A stretch of DNA of 64,000 bases from Umbilicaria muhlenbergii (GCA_000611775.1 KK106983.1:2042808-2106807), one strand, 5' to 3'; counted from the first letter of the stretch, positions 10,522-22,600 are shown. The notes: a model not told the origin generated them from the letters alone. A program made the numbers and translations.

Positions 10522-11600
10522 GGGGTGGGTGGGGTGTGAATCGGGGCCAGGGTGGGGTTTGGTTATAGATTTCCGTGGCATGGAGAGGGGGGGTTGTATA
10601 GACTTGGGTAATATATATATTTCTACTCCATTATCTGCTAGCAATAAGACGTCACTTGTGCTCTGCAATAATGTATACACCTATGTTTGGTCTTCATCCA
10701 CGATCGAACAAGCGAGGCCGGACGAGTATGGTTTGCTACGTCGGTACTGGGGATACTGGGCAAGCTGCGATGGGTTGCCGTGTTGACCTTGGTAACACGG
10801 CTTGCCATCAATTATACTGCTTCGACATGACCGGGAAACAGGCGTGTCGTGGAAATCAATGGCAGTGGCAATACGGAGGCCCTCATACCCAAAAAAGCGC
10901 CGACCTCAGACCTTGAGGACCTAGACCTTGAGGATTCAGACCTTGAGGATTCAGATGCTGTACATTTGATTTGACAAGCCATTGAGCCCCATATTCGGCA
11001 GCAATGATAAGAGTTCCAGAAATGGTAGTCTGCTGTGTATTAGTTGGTGGGGACCGCCTGGGTGCTCGTACTTGGAATTGTAACTGTTCTCACCCCACGC
11101 CTGGCCCGCCCTGCCTATCGGAGTAAGCACCTTACTCCACACTTGAACTCGCGTCAGAGAAGCAAGGACAGAAATTACTTAGAAGCTACAACGGGATGGT
11201 AGGGCTCCAGGCGGAGAATGTGGAGTGGCGACGGCAAAAAGGTAATCACCGTCCGGAAAGCGTAATGGCCGGCGCAACGATCGGGCCGAAGTTCACCGCT
11301 TAGGGCTAAGCAAGCGTGACAAGGTCCTCAATTAGGTTACCTTTGGCAATTCTATTTCCACCCGGCGAACAAGGTCTAATTATTCACAAATGCAGTGAAT
11401 CAAGATTTCCGGCCTATTTCTTACAATGTGAAACCGCGGATTGAGGGACACATGGCCTGAACACACAAATCCATCGCTGACTGTGATCGTAAGCCGTAAT
11501 GATGCCGGTGTCCGAAGGAACCCATCGTATCCATGATACCGAGTCTCGACTTCAACGATCGCCCTGGGTCGACCTTCTTCCGAGAGCGAAGAGCGGTAGA
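10522..11600. other. Intergenic region with short tandem repeats and a duplicated block
   Basis: Holds a run of tandem CAGACCTTGAGGA-type units at about 10903-10955, inside a block (10895-11040) resembling the 3' flank of the first Gfo/Idh gene. The remainder up to the gluconokinase start shows nothing recognisable. Confidence 0.5.
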
Positions 11601-12217
11601 ATGGGGCCTCAACGGCGACATATATTCGTGGTGATGGGCCCGGCGGGCTGTGGCAAGAGCACCGTGGCCCGGGTATTGGCGGAGAGCTTGGGGCTCCCCT
11701 ATGTCGAAGGCGACGAGGTAACCGCGAACACCAGCCAAGCCCACGTCCGCAAGCGTCCGCGACTAACATGATCAAAAACCCCCAGCTCCATCCCGAATCC
11801 AACGTTCAGAAAATGGCCGCCGGCATCGCCCTCACAGACCAGGATCGGTGGGATTGGCTCATCTCAGTGCGTCGAAGCACCGTCAAAGAGCTCTCAGAAG
11901 GCACATGGGGAGTCTTTCTTTCGTGCTCGGCGCTGAAACAGAAATACCGCGACGTGATCCGCATCGCCGCGCTCGAGAACCGCAACGTCTCGGTCCATTT
12001 CCTCTACTTGCACGCCGACGAGAACGTCCTCCTGCGGCGCGTAGGGGCGCGCCAAGGGCATTTTATGAAAGCCACGATGGTACGGCAACAGCTGGCGAGT
12101 TTGGAAGAACCCAGCGTCGTTGAGAAAGATACTGTGACGGTGGATGTTGATCAGAGCACGGAGGAGGTGGTGATGGAGTCGTTGAAGCTGGTGCGGGATA
12201 TGCTCGGCGGGTATTGA
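11601..12217 (+). CDS. Gluconokinase (D-gluconate to 6-phosphogluconate)
   Basis: Exons 11601-11717 and 11786-12217 (68-nt intron with GACTAACATG branch site), 182 aa. P-loop GPAGCGKS at 13-20 and the gluconokinase signature rebuilt across the splice: GDELHPESNVQKMAAG, then DQDRWDWL. The C-terminal LYLHADENVLLRRVGAR..GHF block is also family typical. The enzyme phosphorylates D-gluconate with ATP, feeding the oxidative pentose phosphate pathway. An in-frame ATG at 11499 would add 34 residues; 11601 gives the normal family start (short lead then P-loop). It lies at the far end of the cluster and is the logical last step after the SDR. Confidence 0.95.
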
Positions 12218-13130
12218 TGATGCGGGGGTGGGGTAAATTGATAGGGGGAGGATTGCGATGCTATGAGGGCGCTTCCAAAAATGATTCGGGGTGGGCACGG
12301 TATACCTGGCGGACTTTTGCAGACTTCTTGCGCGCAATTAATGGGAGCTCTGAACATGCTTGCGTAGATATTTACCTCGCAAAATCATAATGATCGACAA
12401 TCAAACTGCGAACAACTGGTTTGGGTACGTCACTGCGGGAGCTCGGGGAGATGCTGTCCTGCTAAGCCAGAAATAGAAGTGACAACAGAGAACGCAACCT
12501 TCACCGATCATGCTACCAGACGTAGCTTACGAGGACGCACAGATCAAGTGGCCGTCTCCAGCCAGCGTACAATTGCCTATCCAATACTCCACGGTCAATT
12601 TAGCCTCGAGGCATCTGCAACCCAGAGTGACCAAGGTAGATGCCGTTCATTCAGGACGTCCACTCCTTAGATCTCCCTATATTATTTTTATTATTCCAGC
12701 TATCGAGAGAGCTACCGAGACGGTCCTCAGCTGGGAACTATCATTTGTTTTGTCCCTGTGCTTGCCACAGGCGGGATTGTCGGAATTGACTGGTTACTAC
12801 AACTGGTCGATATCACAAATGCACGAATCAAATGCCCCTGAGCGTTTGCAACACCACTGTCCAATACTTGGGCCCTGTATAGGACTTTTGATTGACACGA
12901 GATATTTGCTAGATCCACAATACAAGCCTAGAGAACACATTTGTAAGTCAAGGAAAAACAGTTCAGATAGCCTTTACTCAAACCCCTCTTTCCCGAGTTC
13001 AAGACCCTGTGATTACAACGCGCATCATCTCCCAGTGCCTCTAGCAATAGCAAATTGCAACACAACGCCTCATCCACAGCTCTCAGAGTGATCGGCTTGA
13101 TTAGCAGAGCCCGTCGAACCCCGCAACCCC
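12218..13130. other. Gene-free stretch
   Basis: Low coding signal in all frames, several frequent stops, no family recognised. Confidence 0.4.
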
Positions 13131-13525
13131 CCAGCAAAGATGCTGCAGACCCTTGACCTCCAAGACCACAGGTACTGGGACACAAAAGCGCAGGCCTTGA
13201 CCGTCGAAGTCAACATTTTAGAAAACACCCTAGAACAGGTCTGAAGATTATTTGAAATGCGGAGGCGCCATCACCGACCCCGAATGGAACGAACGGAGCA
13301 ATGAGTTCTACGACTGAATGTCTGCTCCAAGGGCTCTGGTCCTAGCTAGCGGCATATCAAGAACCGTGCAAGCTCCTGGACGAACTCCGGAGAAATTCAG
13401 AAGTCGCTCGACAGAGCAACACGCTGAGGCGTAAGCTTTTAGATGCCGATATAGCATCGGCCAAGGACATGAGGCGCCCGTGTGAGATGTTTGCAAACGC
13501 CTTACAGGACAGGTGGGAGGAGTGA
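13131..13525 (+). pseudogene. Degraded coding relic of unknown family
   Basis: Consecutive frames carry protein-like, charged, codon-biased stretches in one order: QDHRYWDTKAQALTVEV (about 13163-13215), CGGAITDPEWNERSNEFYD (about 13259-13318), then LRRKLLDADIASAKDMRR and FANALQDRWEE (to 13525). They are separated by stops and frame changes, with no plausible introns between them. Looks like the 3' end of an old host gene. Family not recognised; it could instead be chance coding-like sequence. Confidence 0.35.
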
Positions 13526-13775
13526 CAGCCGTCATGTTCTTTTATGTCGAAAGAATGCCAGTTGAGTGGTCCGAAGAAGGTAAATAATCACATAGACCGA
13601 GTAGGACCTTCAGGCGACCAAACAGCAAATTCAAAGAGTCACCTATCCACTACTCGCATAACATGCAGAGGAAAAAATCCCATTCTATTTTTTGGACCTG
13701 GCCAACTACCACTCCGAGCAGGCCCCATGCGCCATGCATTGGAGCCACAAGCCCCCGAAGCCCACCCCCACTCCC

Positions 13776-14393
13776 CTACGACCCCTTCCTCGCATGCTCC
13801 AGATCCGCCTCGGTCAACTGCCTCTGCACCCCCGTCTTGGCCACCGCCCCCGTCAACGCCGCCTGCGCCACCTCCTTCACATACCCAAGACTAGTGACCG
13901 TACTCTTCCAATACGCGACATACTTACTCTTAACCTCAATCATCGCCATGCGCGGATCATCCGCCGTGCCATTATGCACGCCGTCGCCCAAATTGCCAAA
14001 CCACGCGCTCACCGCCGGATTATACAGCTCCTTAATCTTCGGATCGGAGTTCGACACCGTCGTCGCGGTGCCCGAAATGGAGACCCAATCTTGAGAGCTG
14101 GAGTTTTGGAAGGTGATCTGGACCTCGGTGGAGGTGTCGAGGTCCTTGAATTTCTGCGAGTGCTTGTTGGCGAGGAAGAAAAAATCCGGGCCTTGGCGCT
14201 TGGCGACGGCCATGGAGCGGGAGACGGGGCCGACGTCGGGGCGGTGGGTGGCGAGGAGGCCGATTTTGAGGCCGTCGACGGTTTTGTAGAAGTCTTCGAT
14301 TTGGTCGTGTTTGGGGGTGTCGGTGTCCCATTGTTTGGCGACGGAGGGGTCGGTGTGGGAGGAGACTTCGGAGGATTTGAGGGGCTCGGGCAT
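13776..14393 (-). CDS. bli-3: Bli-3-like FMN-binding split-barrel protein
   Basis: Single exon, 205 aa. The sequence matches the fungal blue-light-inducible Bli-3 / general stress protein 26 group of the pyridoxamine-phosphate-oxidase-like FMN split barrel: LKIGLLATHRPDVGPVSRSM at the start of the barrel, FFLANKHSQKFKDL, VSISGTATTVSN and the C-terminal YVKEVAQAALTGAVAKTG helix. Such proteins bind FMN or F420-like flavins in the cytosol; a physiological reaction is not established. The N-terminal ~30 residues are polar and probably flexible. Stands alone, not part of the sugar-acid cluster by content. Confident on family, modest on function. Confidence 0.88.
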   Translation of the reverse strand: MPEPLKSSEVSSHTDPSVAKQWDTDTPKHDQIEDFYKTVDGLKIGLLATHRPDVGPVSRSMAVAKRQGPDFFFLANKHSQKFKDLDTSTEVQITFQNSSSQDWVSISGTATTVSNSDPKIKELYNPAVSAWFGNLGDGVHNGTADDPRMAMIEVKSKYVAYWKSTVTSLGYVKEVAQAALTGAVAKTGVQRQLTEADLEHARKGS

Positions 14394-15115
14394 GGTGGTT
14401 GATTCTGGGGTGGGGGGTTGGGGATGAGCTTGGTGGGAGAGTTTATGGGAGGTCTTTGGGTTTGTGGTTGAAGGGATGGATGGTTGTGAGTTGGTGGGAG
14501 CAGAATAATCTAGGGGTTTGGTAGGATTGATATATGAGAGGGAGGGGCTGAGAGGAAGAGGGGCTATAGATCATGACCTCATGACATTGATTAAGGCGTA
14601 ATTACGTAGACGCGTGTGGAGACGATTGGCATGGGCAGAGCCATGAGACACGGAATCTCCACCCGGGGGTCTTCTTCCAACCCACAATCCACAATCATAC
14701 GACTGGATCCGCAGTTGCAAGATGCTAGTCCAGCAGCTGTTGTCGACCAGGTCCAGGTAGTACGGGACCCAAACGTTTCCGATGCCGTTGGTGTCCTCTA
14801 GCCAATCCGACGATCCCGTTTTTAGCGGGCAATCCGATCTTGGTAAAGCGCCTCGCTTGGTCTCCGGCGCCGATTTTTCGCAGACATCTACCTGAGAATG
14901 CTAAGGTAGGGTAAGGTAAGGAGGGACCCGAGTAATCTCATCAGCAGATTGACAATGGAAGATATCCAGGAAATTGGCGAGTACAGATACGTTGTCATAG
15001 TTATTCGATCCCAGTTACTATTATAAAAGTTATCCATCATTCCATGCTGTGTCGAAATCTTGACCACCCTCGGCGGTCCCAGCATCTGTTTCGCCCCCCT
15101 CTTTTCTTTCTCCTG
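14394..15115. other. Promoter region of the Bli-3 gene and gene-free DNA
   Basis: No gene supported. GT/G-rich leader sequence directly before the Bli-3 start; AGGTAAGG-type repeats at about 14905-14922. Confidence 0.4.
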
Positions 15116-16245
15116 TCAAGTGTCGTTTTCGTTGACCTGTATAGACCCAGGCGTCCCCCTACTTTCAACGCGCTTCCCTTGTATCCCTTCAATCTTTCCG
15201 ATGATCATCTGCGAGAGTTGCGTCCGTGGGCTATCTCCGCCTACGATGCTCGAGCTGGCCTGTAGGTACATCTCCCTGATCACTTCCCACAGTGCCTGAT
15301 CTGCGAATCCACTGGTGCTCGGACGGGGATAGAATGGATCGTTCCTGGAGAAGGCTGTTACTGCTCGATCCACACCTTTCCCGTCCATGGACATCGGTCT
15401 GCAGCAGTCGAAGTCGAGTAACCACGTTGCATGCTTTCCTAGAACCGTTGAGTGGATTGTTGCCGACGGAGCACTACTCCATGGCGGCGCAAGGACGAAT
15501 TCATCATCATTCGCGTCAATCTCTCCGTACCAATGCATCAACGCCAGAGCTTCCGCCATGACTTCCGCATCAGTTCCTAAATCCAGGTCCAACAGCTCCG
15601 TTTGGTTCACATGAAGAGGGAAGTTCTGGAGAAAAAAAGCCTTGAATCTTGACGGCTGCTTTCCGTGGCGCCGCCTGCTCAGGTGGGGTCTGACAAGGTA
15701 GTCCCGATTGGTGTTGCTGGTCTTGATTTCTGTAATGAGAGGCACTGGACAGTACTTGGCTATTGAGCGTTCTCTGACTATCAGGGGTAGGGGTGGGATA
15801 CGCTCTGAGTGAAGAGCGTTGCATGGTGAGTAGCCTGGTCGAAAGTGACAGAGGGTGTCGTCACACCATTCGTGGTCCACGGTCTTTATGAAGCGATAGC
15901 AGTGAGGGACTTGAGTTCGAAGCAGGAGGATCATGTCAGCGTTGTATCAGTTTTCGGTTGCAAGTCTTGGGGTTGCGAATCGAGGGGTGCCGAGTCGATG
16001 TCGTTCGATGCTTGTGGTCTGTAGTTAAGGGGCACGACGTCGGTGCTGTACGAACCATGGGCTTGCGGGTCGAGACGCACAAAGTCGGTGGATTTTGAGG
16101 TGCTGAGTTGACACAGGCTTTCCAGGACACGTTTGTGCTTCTGATAATCATTCCACAGCAACCTCCCAGGACCGCCATCTTCCCGCTTCAATGCAAAGGT
16201 GTTCTCATTGGGAGCCCATACAGAACCGCAAAAGCCTCCAACCAA
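15116..16245 (-). pseudogene. DUF3669-type gene, frame-broken
   Basis: The C-terminal part (15934-15116) shows the fungal DUF3669 pattern: ALMHWYGEIDANDDEFVL, then HATWLLDFDCCRPM, then AFSRNDPFYPRPS and ALWEVIREMYL. The upstream part (16245-15931) gives the matching N-terminal block VGGFCGSVWA, then ALKREDGGPGRLLWNDYQ, but in another frame. The frames change near 15930-15945 and no GT-AG intron there joins them. No ATG starts the upstream part; it begins after a stop-rich segment, so a first exon or the true start is missing. Best read as a decayed member of a multicopy family; a sequencing indel plus an unseen first exon is the alternative. Confidence 0.6.
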
Positions 16246-16972
16246 TTCAGCTGAATGGGTAGGTATCGGATAATTTCATCAAATTTAAACTAGAATTTTG
16301 GTAGTATCTCAGCACTTTATGTTATTTTATGCGCTATGGAAGAGCCCCGCTGGCTAAGTGTTTATTTTATTTACTTCAGTTGGGACTCACGAAATGTCAG
16401 CTCTGTAAATCGAGTCGGGAAGCAAAGTTATAGGAGTAAAGTACCGATCCGGACTAGTATCCGTAGACTGTACGTGGCAAAGCCCTTATCGACGACAAGC
16501 GAAGCCCAGCTGTACGGACCAATCACAAGGCCGACCTTATTTGACGCATCTCTGGCCGCTCAACGTCCCAAAAGAGAATCTGCACAACCGTTACTAAGCC
16601 CGTCTTTTGCAGGCACGCTGTAACACAACGCATCTGACCCCACCATCTTGAAGACTGAGGCGTCCAGAATCCTCATGATTGGTTCCGACCATCGAATAGA
16701 CGTGTCTCGACTGTTCGATGCAGGGTTGGCGTTCCGGAAGATCTGTACACACATGTCAAAACGGTGGCTGTATCACAGTGTGCCCGCATTCGTGTTCAAG
16801 CTGACGCACTGTACCTCATTTGTATAATGCTCGTGTTCCAGCTCGCTAGATGCAGCTATGTCACCACTGAGCGTGCTTGCTGACGGCCAGCCCTGTTTCC
16901 TTTTATATGACCGTTCGCAACAACGTCTTCGTTCCTTCCAACCTCGCATTTTCTCTTCACGGAACCGCTATC
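16246..16972. other. Intergenic region before P450
   Basis: No gene supported. AT-rich around 16260-16340. An in-frame ATG at 16877 could extend the P450 by 32 residues. Confidence 0.35.
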
Positions 16973-19049
16973 ATGTTGCAAGATTATTACGTGTTTTCCA
17001 GCCTCGCCCTAGCGCTTGCAACAGTTCTCGCGATAGGTTTGGGAAGGAGGTATCTTTCAAGCATCAGTGATATTCCCGGACCTTTTCTTGCCTCTTTCTC
17101 GAATTTATGGATGATATGGCATGTGATAAAAGGAGAGAACGAGCAGGCGCTTATCCAGGAACATGAAAAACACGGTATGACTACGTGTCTGGAGAATCGA
17201 GAACAGTACTGTCAGATACCAGTCTTATCGCCTGCTAGGAACTTTTGTTCGCATCGGCCACAAAAACGTCAGCGTCAACGAGCCTGATGCCGTTCTCTCC
17301 ATCTTCCAGCTGCCAAAGGTACGGTATCACATCAGCCTGGTTCAACTTTATCGTGTATCGTTCCCTTACAATAACTGTTGCGGTTACCCTACCCTACACT
17401 TCCCTACCCCAAGGATCGGGGTTAGGTAGACAGGGGGTAGAATGGGCAACGGAGAACTCCCATGTGTGTATGGAGCTGAGTTTCAAGGCTAAGACCGAAG
17501 ACTGATTGTTATAAAATGGCCATTTGACATACTCTGGCCATCCCATTCTCACCCTTGCCCCTGAAACTTCATCTTGCTCGCCAGTTGTCCCGTGTATATA
17601 CCCGGGAAACCCCAAGAAAAGTCTGGGGTAGGGTGATCAGAACCCAGCTTACAGTATCTACAGGATGATTGGTACAAAGCCATGGCCCTACCAAACAAAC
17701 ACTTCCAATCTCCCATGTCCGAAATCAATCCCGCCCGCTGCCTCGCTCGGAAAAAGAAGCTCCAAGCCGGCTACGCGCCCAAAAACCTCCTCAAAAGCGA
17801 GCATCTCATCGACGACGCCATAGACCAACTAAAAGGATGGCTAGATAAGCTTTCCCAAGCTGACTCGATCGTCGAGCTAGGAAGATGGTTCAACTACACC
17901 GCCTTCGACATAGTAGGCTGGATGGTCTTCTCCAGTCCCTTCGGATTCCTCGCCGAAGGCCACGACATTCGGGGCTCGATAGCCAACTCGCGACAATTGT
18001 CTTTGTACGTTCCACTAGCGGGATACTTCTCATGGCTGCACAATATGACGCTGGGGAACCCCATCATCGACGGTTGGAACCTGTCGCCTTCACAGCATAT
18101 TTTCGATACATCCCGCCGCGCCATCCGAGGCTTTCAGGGGAAGCCCATCACTGGAGACGATATGCTGAGCCGATGGCTGCTCACGAAGCAGGAGAATCCG
18201 GAGACTCATTACGATGAGAGGGAGATTGAAGCTGCGGCAACCTCTTCGATAGGTGGGGGTGCTGACACTACGAGCGCGGCGCTTCAGGCTTTCTTTTATC
18301 ATCTTTTGCGTACACCGGAACATCTGGACCGCCTTCGGCAAGAGATTGATACGGCGCAGTCTCAGGGGAAACTCTCCAAGGTTGTGAGCTATGAGCAGAC
18401 GCAAGAGCTGCCGTTCTTGCGCGCCTGTGTATGTCGCTGTTGCCATCCGTCGACGAGGCGGTCTCCGACTAACTTCCACGACCGTAGGTTCAAGAAACAT
18501 ACCGCATCCACCCGAGTGTTTCATTCCCGCTGCCTCGGGTGGTGCAGAAAGGCGGCTTAACCGTCGGCGGTCGTCATTTTATCGAAGGGGTATGCTTCCA
18601 TCTTAAACAATTTGAAAGACCTCATTGTCTATATTAACATTGAATCAAGACGAAACTTTGCATCCATCCCTGGGTGATTCATCGAAGCGAAAAAGCCTTC
18701 GGTCCAGACGCGAAGGAGTTCAACCCAACAAGATGGCTTGGACCAAAAGCCAAGAGTCTGCAGAGATACATGGTCCACGTAAGCCCCGCCTGCTGAGTTC
18801 TTCTTCCGTAGGCGGAGTTAATCTCGATTTCGTGCTTAGTGGGGTAAAGGCTATAACATGTGCCCGGGGCAAAACCTGGCAGACATCGAAATCACCAAGA
18901 TCGCCGGAACTCTGATCCGAGATTATGACTTCGAGTTGGTGAATCCTGACCAAGATTGGGTGATTAGGTCTTGGTTTATGGCCATGCCGGAGAAGTGGTA
19001 CGTAAAGCTCAGATGCCGTGAGAAGATTGAAACGCCTTCGGGCTCCTAG
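16973..19049 (+). CDS. Cytochrome P450 monooxygenase (membrane anchored)
   Basis: Six exons: 16973-17174, 17239-17318, 17664-18428, 18488-18589, 18650-18778 and 18840-19049, 495 aa. N-terminal hydrophobic anchor (LALALATVLAIGLG), proline hinge DIPGPF, I-helix GGGADTTS, ExxR motif as ETYR, PTRW in the PERF region, and the heme loop WGKGYNMCPG. The usual Phe at the start of the heme loop is Trp. Every exon joins in frame. The type is close to fungal benzoate hydroxylase/pisatin-demethylase-like P450s, so a hydroxylase or demethylase of an aromatic compound in the ER is likely; the substrate is unknown. Intron 2 is 345 nt, five to six times the others, and may contain inserted DNA. Confidence 0.88.
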
Positions 19050-19610
19050 GCTTCACTTTTTTATTGAAGAGTGGGTATGTGATCAATCTCTCGGCTGTGT
19101 CCAAGTGCACAGAAGGTTTCTGGGGAATATGAAAGTGTTTCTCTCACAGAGCCTAAGGGCCTCCTTCGTCATATTTCCTGACCTTAGCGGTCGTGGCAGC
19201 AGGTGTATGCGCTGGCAGTCTCCTGCTAGGGTTCCTCTTGATAATAGGATAACGAAATGGATATAGGTAAATCTTTGGACCGAAAGTTGTAAAGACCCAT
19301 GATTTCTACAGTTCTACATCTAATGATCTTCAAGGTCCGTCTTGACTGTTAAGTAGTCGAGGGGATCCCCGGCAGAGGACTGGCACCTACTGATACACAC
19401 GCCTTGCGCTCGCAAGCTCGCATGATTTTCCGTTAAAGGATCTCACATGGTAGGTCCACAAAACAGCAACTATTCGTTACGCCTATCCCAACAAATACCA
19501 ACCTGACCTTGCAATCCGCTGAAAGCTCGCAGAGTACTTTATAAAAGCCGTATATAGAAGGGCAACAAGCTCCCAGTGATCCTGCGAAGTCGCAATTCAC
19601 CCGGCACAAC
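19050..19610. other. Convergent 3' region
   Basis: Between the P450 and the kinase-ankyrin gene, which converge here. No gene or repeat recognised. Confidence 0.4.
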
Positions 19611-22600
19611 CTATTCCGGTATCTGCTTAGGAACCACCCACCAAGGCAGCACAACACAGACCGTCAAAAACGTCCACGCCAACGTAGGTAAAGCCACCGC
19701 ATTCGAAAAATCCCCCGGATGGGTAATGAGCCAATACGGCACAAACCACACCGTAGCCAAGCACAAAACGAGTCCTAGCGCCGCGATCCTGATCATGGCA
19801 GGTTGTTCCTGGGCGTGTAGACCCCAACCCTCGACTCTGTCCGAGCCGAGCGACCCCGTGACTTTAATCGGTAGTTGCGAGCAGAGGAATTTCCGAGTCG
19901 CCGCCTTCCTGGGATCGTTGTAGAAGCGCATGAATTCGCCACGGCCAATAGGTAATAGAGGCGGGCCCGGGGGGTTGGTGATGCGGTAGTGGGGTTGCTG
20001 GCCTTGGGGTGGTAATTCCTCTCTGAAGCCTGGGTCGGCGAGGGAGGGTTCGTACTGGACGAACTGTAGGCGCGCGGGGTTAGTTGATGCTCGATCGCAC
20101 GATGGACACACTGGTTAGGTTGTATATACCTTGACGAAGCGGAAGTAGTAGATAACTTGCAGTGAGATCCAATACCGCCATCCGCGGAGGCGTTTGTATT
20201 CCCTGCGGAGCATCTCGCATAATGCCTTATCTGTGACGTGATTTATATCGGACGAGTTGTCTACGAGCTTTATTTGACCGAGTTGCTTCACTAGAGAGTC
20301 ACGATTCACGCAGACGAAGAGAAATCCGCCAGGTTCGTCTTTGCCCTCAGGGGATGCGACTAAGTTGTGCCTTTTTCTAAGCTTTGCCGGCGGCCGCCTT
20401 GGTTGTTCTCGACCTGATACTTGGGGTGCGGAAGGTCCAGTGTTTGCAGTCGGGCCTGGAAGCGGTGATGCGCTATCTCTCACTGAATCCCCGCTGGTGG
20501 TAACATTCTGAGCAGTATCGCCGCTTGTGGCTTCAGAAACGTCTTTTGCCGCGTCCAACTGAGCTTGACGCCAGAGACAGTTCAATGACCAATGCCTGAG
20601 CCATTTGATTTTATGAGGCGCCTCAGCATCGAGCACGTCGATGTGGAAGGTCTCGTTGTCCTAGATTTGGTCAGCCTTTCCTGCATTTGAAGGATGGTCT
20701 GCACGCTTACATATTCCCATTCTATCCGGCTGTAACCCGGGGAAGGCGGTCGGCATGCAGGGGATAGAGGCCACCATGCGACAGGGGTCCCTAGGACATC
20801 TTCAATAGTGCACTTGATTCTGTTCGACGTGGAGGTGTTAGAATCATGAGATGCGCAAAGTCGCACATTCCCACGTCCACCTTGCTCACACAACGAGCAG
20901 TTGGCTGACATGGAGGGCTCAGTAGCTTGTACGGGTTCGGATGTATTCGCGTTGCGATGACTTCGAATTGGCGGACCACTTATATTGCTCTCGACCGGGG
21001 CAGTGGTAGATGCTATTTGGATGTTGTTATTGCATAGTCTATGAGTGAAAGCACCGGCAGTGACTTGTTCAGGTTGTGAATCTACTTTACCTCCCTCAAT
21101 GCTGTTAAGGTTCGTAAGTTCCGACTCTTCAAGACTTGGGCCGTCATCGTTGCTTCTTTCCGCAAGTTTAGCTGACAAGATGTTGTGCTGGATATTTCCG
21201 TCGCTCCTAGGTTTATCATCAAATTGACTGGCAACCACGGTTTGACTGCCGCCCCTATGGTGATGAAATTTAGACACGTCACTAAGATGATCTCCTTTTC
21301 CCCTTACTGCCCTGCCTTCGCTAGACATGGACGTAAGATGATCTTCTTTTCCCCTTACTTCCCTGTCTTCGCTAGACATTCCTCCTTTCCCCCTTACTTC
21401 CCTGCCTTCGCCAGACATTCGGGTGAAGGTGGACGCAGTGTCTAGATCATCCGCGATATCACCCCTTACACCATCTGAGTCTGATTCAGAGTCAGACACA
21501 TCCCATCTCCAATAGCGTTCCTGTGTCTTGTATTTGTCAACTTTGGCGTTTTGAGGCCTTTCTTCCCCCTCCTTGTCAACAACGTAGATGCCCGGTTCAA
21601 ACACTGTGTCGAAATGACGCATAGATGAAGCGGTATCAATCTGGACATTGGAGGGCCCGGTTTCGGCTGAAGCATCATCAAAAGTCCACACTCCCTTCTT
21701 CGGCTGTCTCCTCAAGATTAACTGCATTAACAGTGTCACTTCCCCAGCGTTGCCAAATTTTCTATCCTCGGCAATGATGGCAGCTAGATTCCATTCATAG
21801 TTCGAGTCTTTTTCCTGCATCTTCATCTCCTCAAGCAGTCGATCGATTTGTTTTCGCTTAGGTCGCGTCAGCGCCTTATACTGCTTCAACACGAGAAGTG
21901 CGTCTTGACTGATCGACATCTCATTCTGAGCCACCCGTGCCCACGACTCAGACTGGCCGATGCCAAGCTTCGTCTTTAGATAGATGTACCCACGGTAATA
22001 AGTTGCTAAGTTTTCTCGACCGTCTGAGGAGGGTTTTGAATTATGGACTTTGTTATTTCGCTCGCTGCTGAGATCTGGGCTGGCATCCTGAACGTATCGC
22101 GCCTTGGCAGCTGGCCTGATATTCAAGCCATCATACGTGCTGCTGTTCCCCTTGATCTGGCCGCTCAAGTCAGGCGTTGGCGACATATGGTGACGCTGGC
22201 TAATCGGTTCCATGTTCTTGTTAGCTGAGTACCTGTCTGCATCCCCTTCAAATTGATAACCCATGGTGTCAGCTTTGGGGCGCTCTGGTGGGGCAGATGG
22301 TACGACCATGACGTTGATGAGGTCCCCAATAAGCTGCTGATTATCCTTCCCCTCAATATCAGCCCCTTTCTCAAGAAGTAAACGTGTCACTGCCTCATGA
22401 CCATTGCGAGCTGCAAAGTGCAGTGCAGTCCACCCATTATTATCCTTCCCCTCAATATCAGCCCCTTTCTCAAGAAGCAAACGTGTCACTGCCTCATGAC
22501 CATTGCGAGCTGCAAAGTGCAGTGCAGTACACCCATTATTATACTTCCCCTCAATATCAGCCCCTTTCTCAAGAAGCAAACGTGTCACTGCCTCATGATC

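Noticed and set aside
9682-10680. 332-codon frame antisense to Gfo/Idh copy 2
   Set aside because: Arg/His/Pro-rich shadow of the real gene; crosses its intron.
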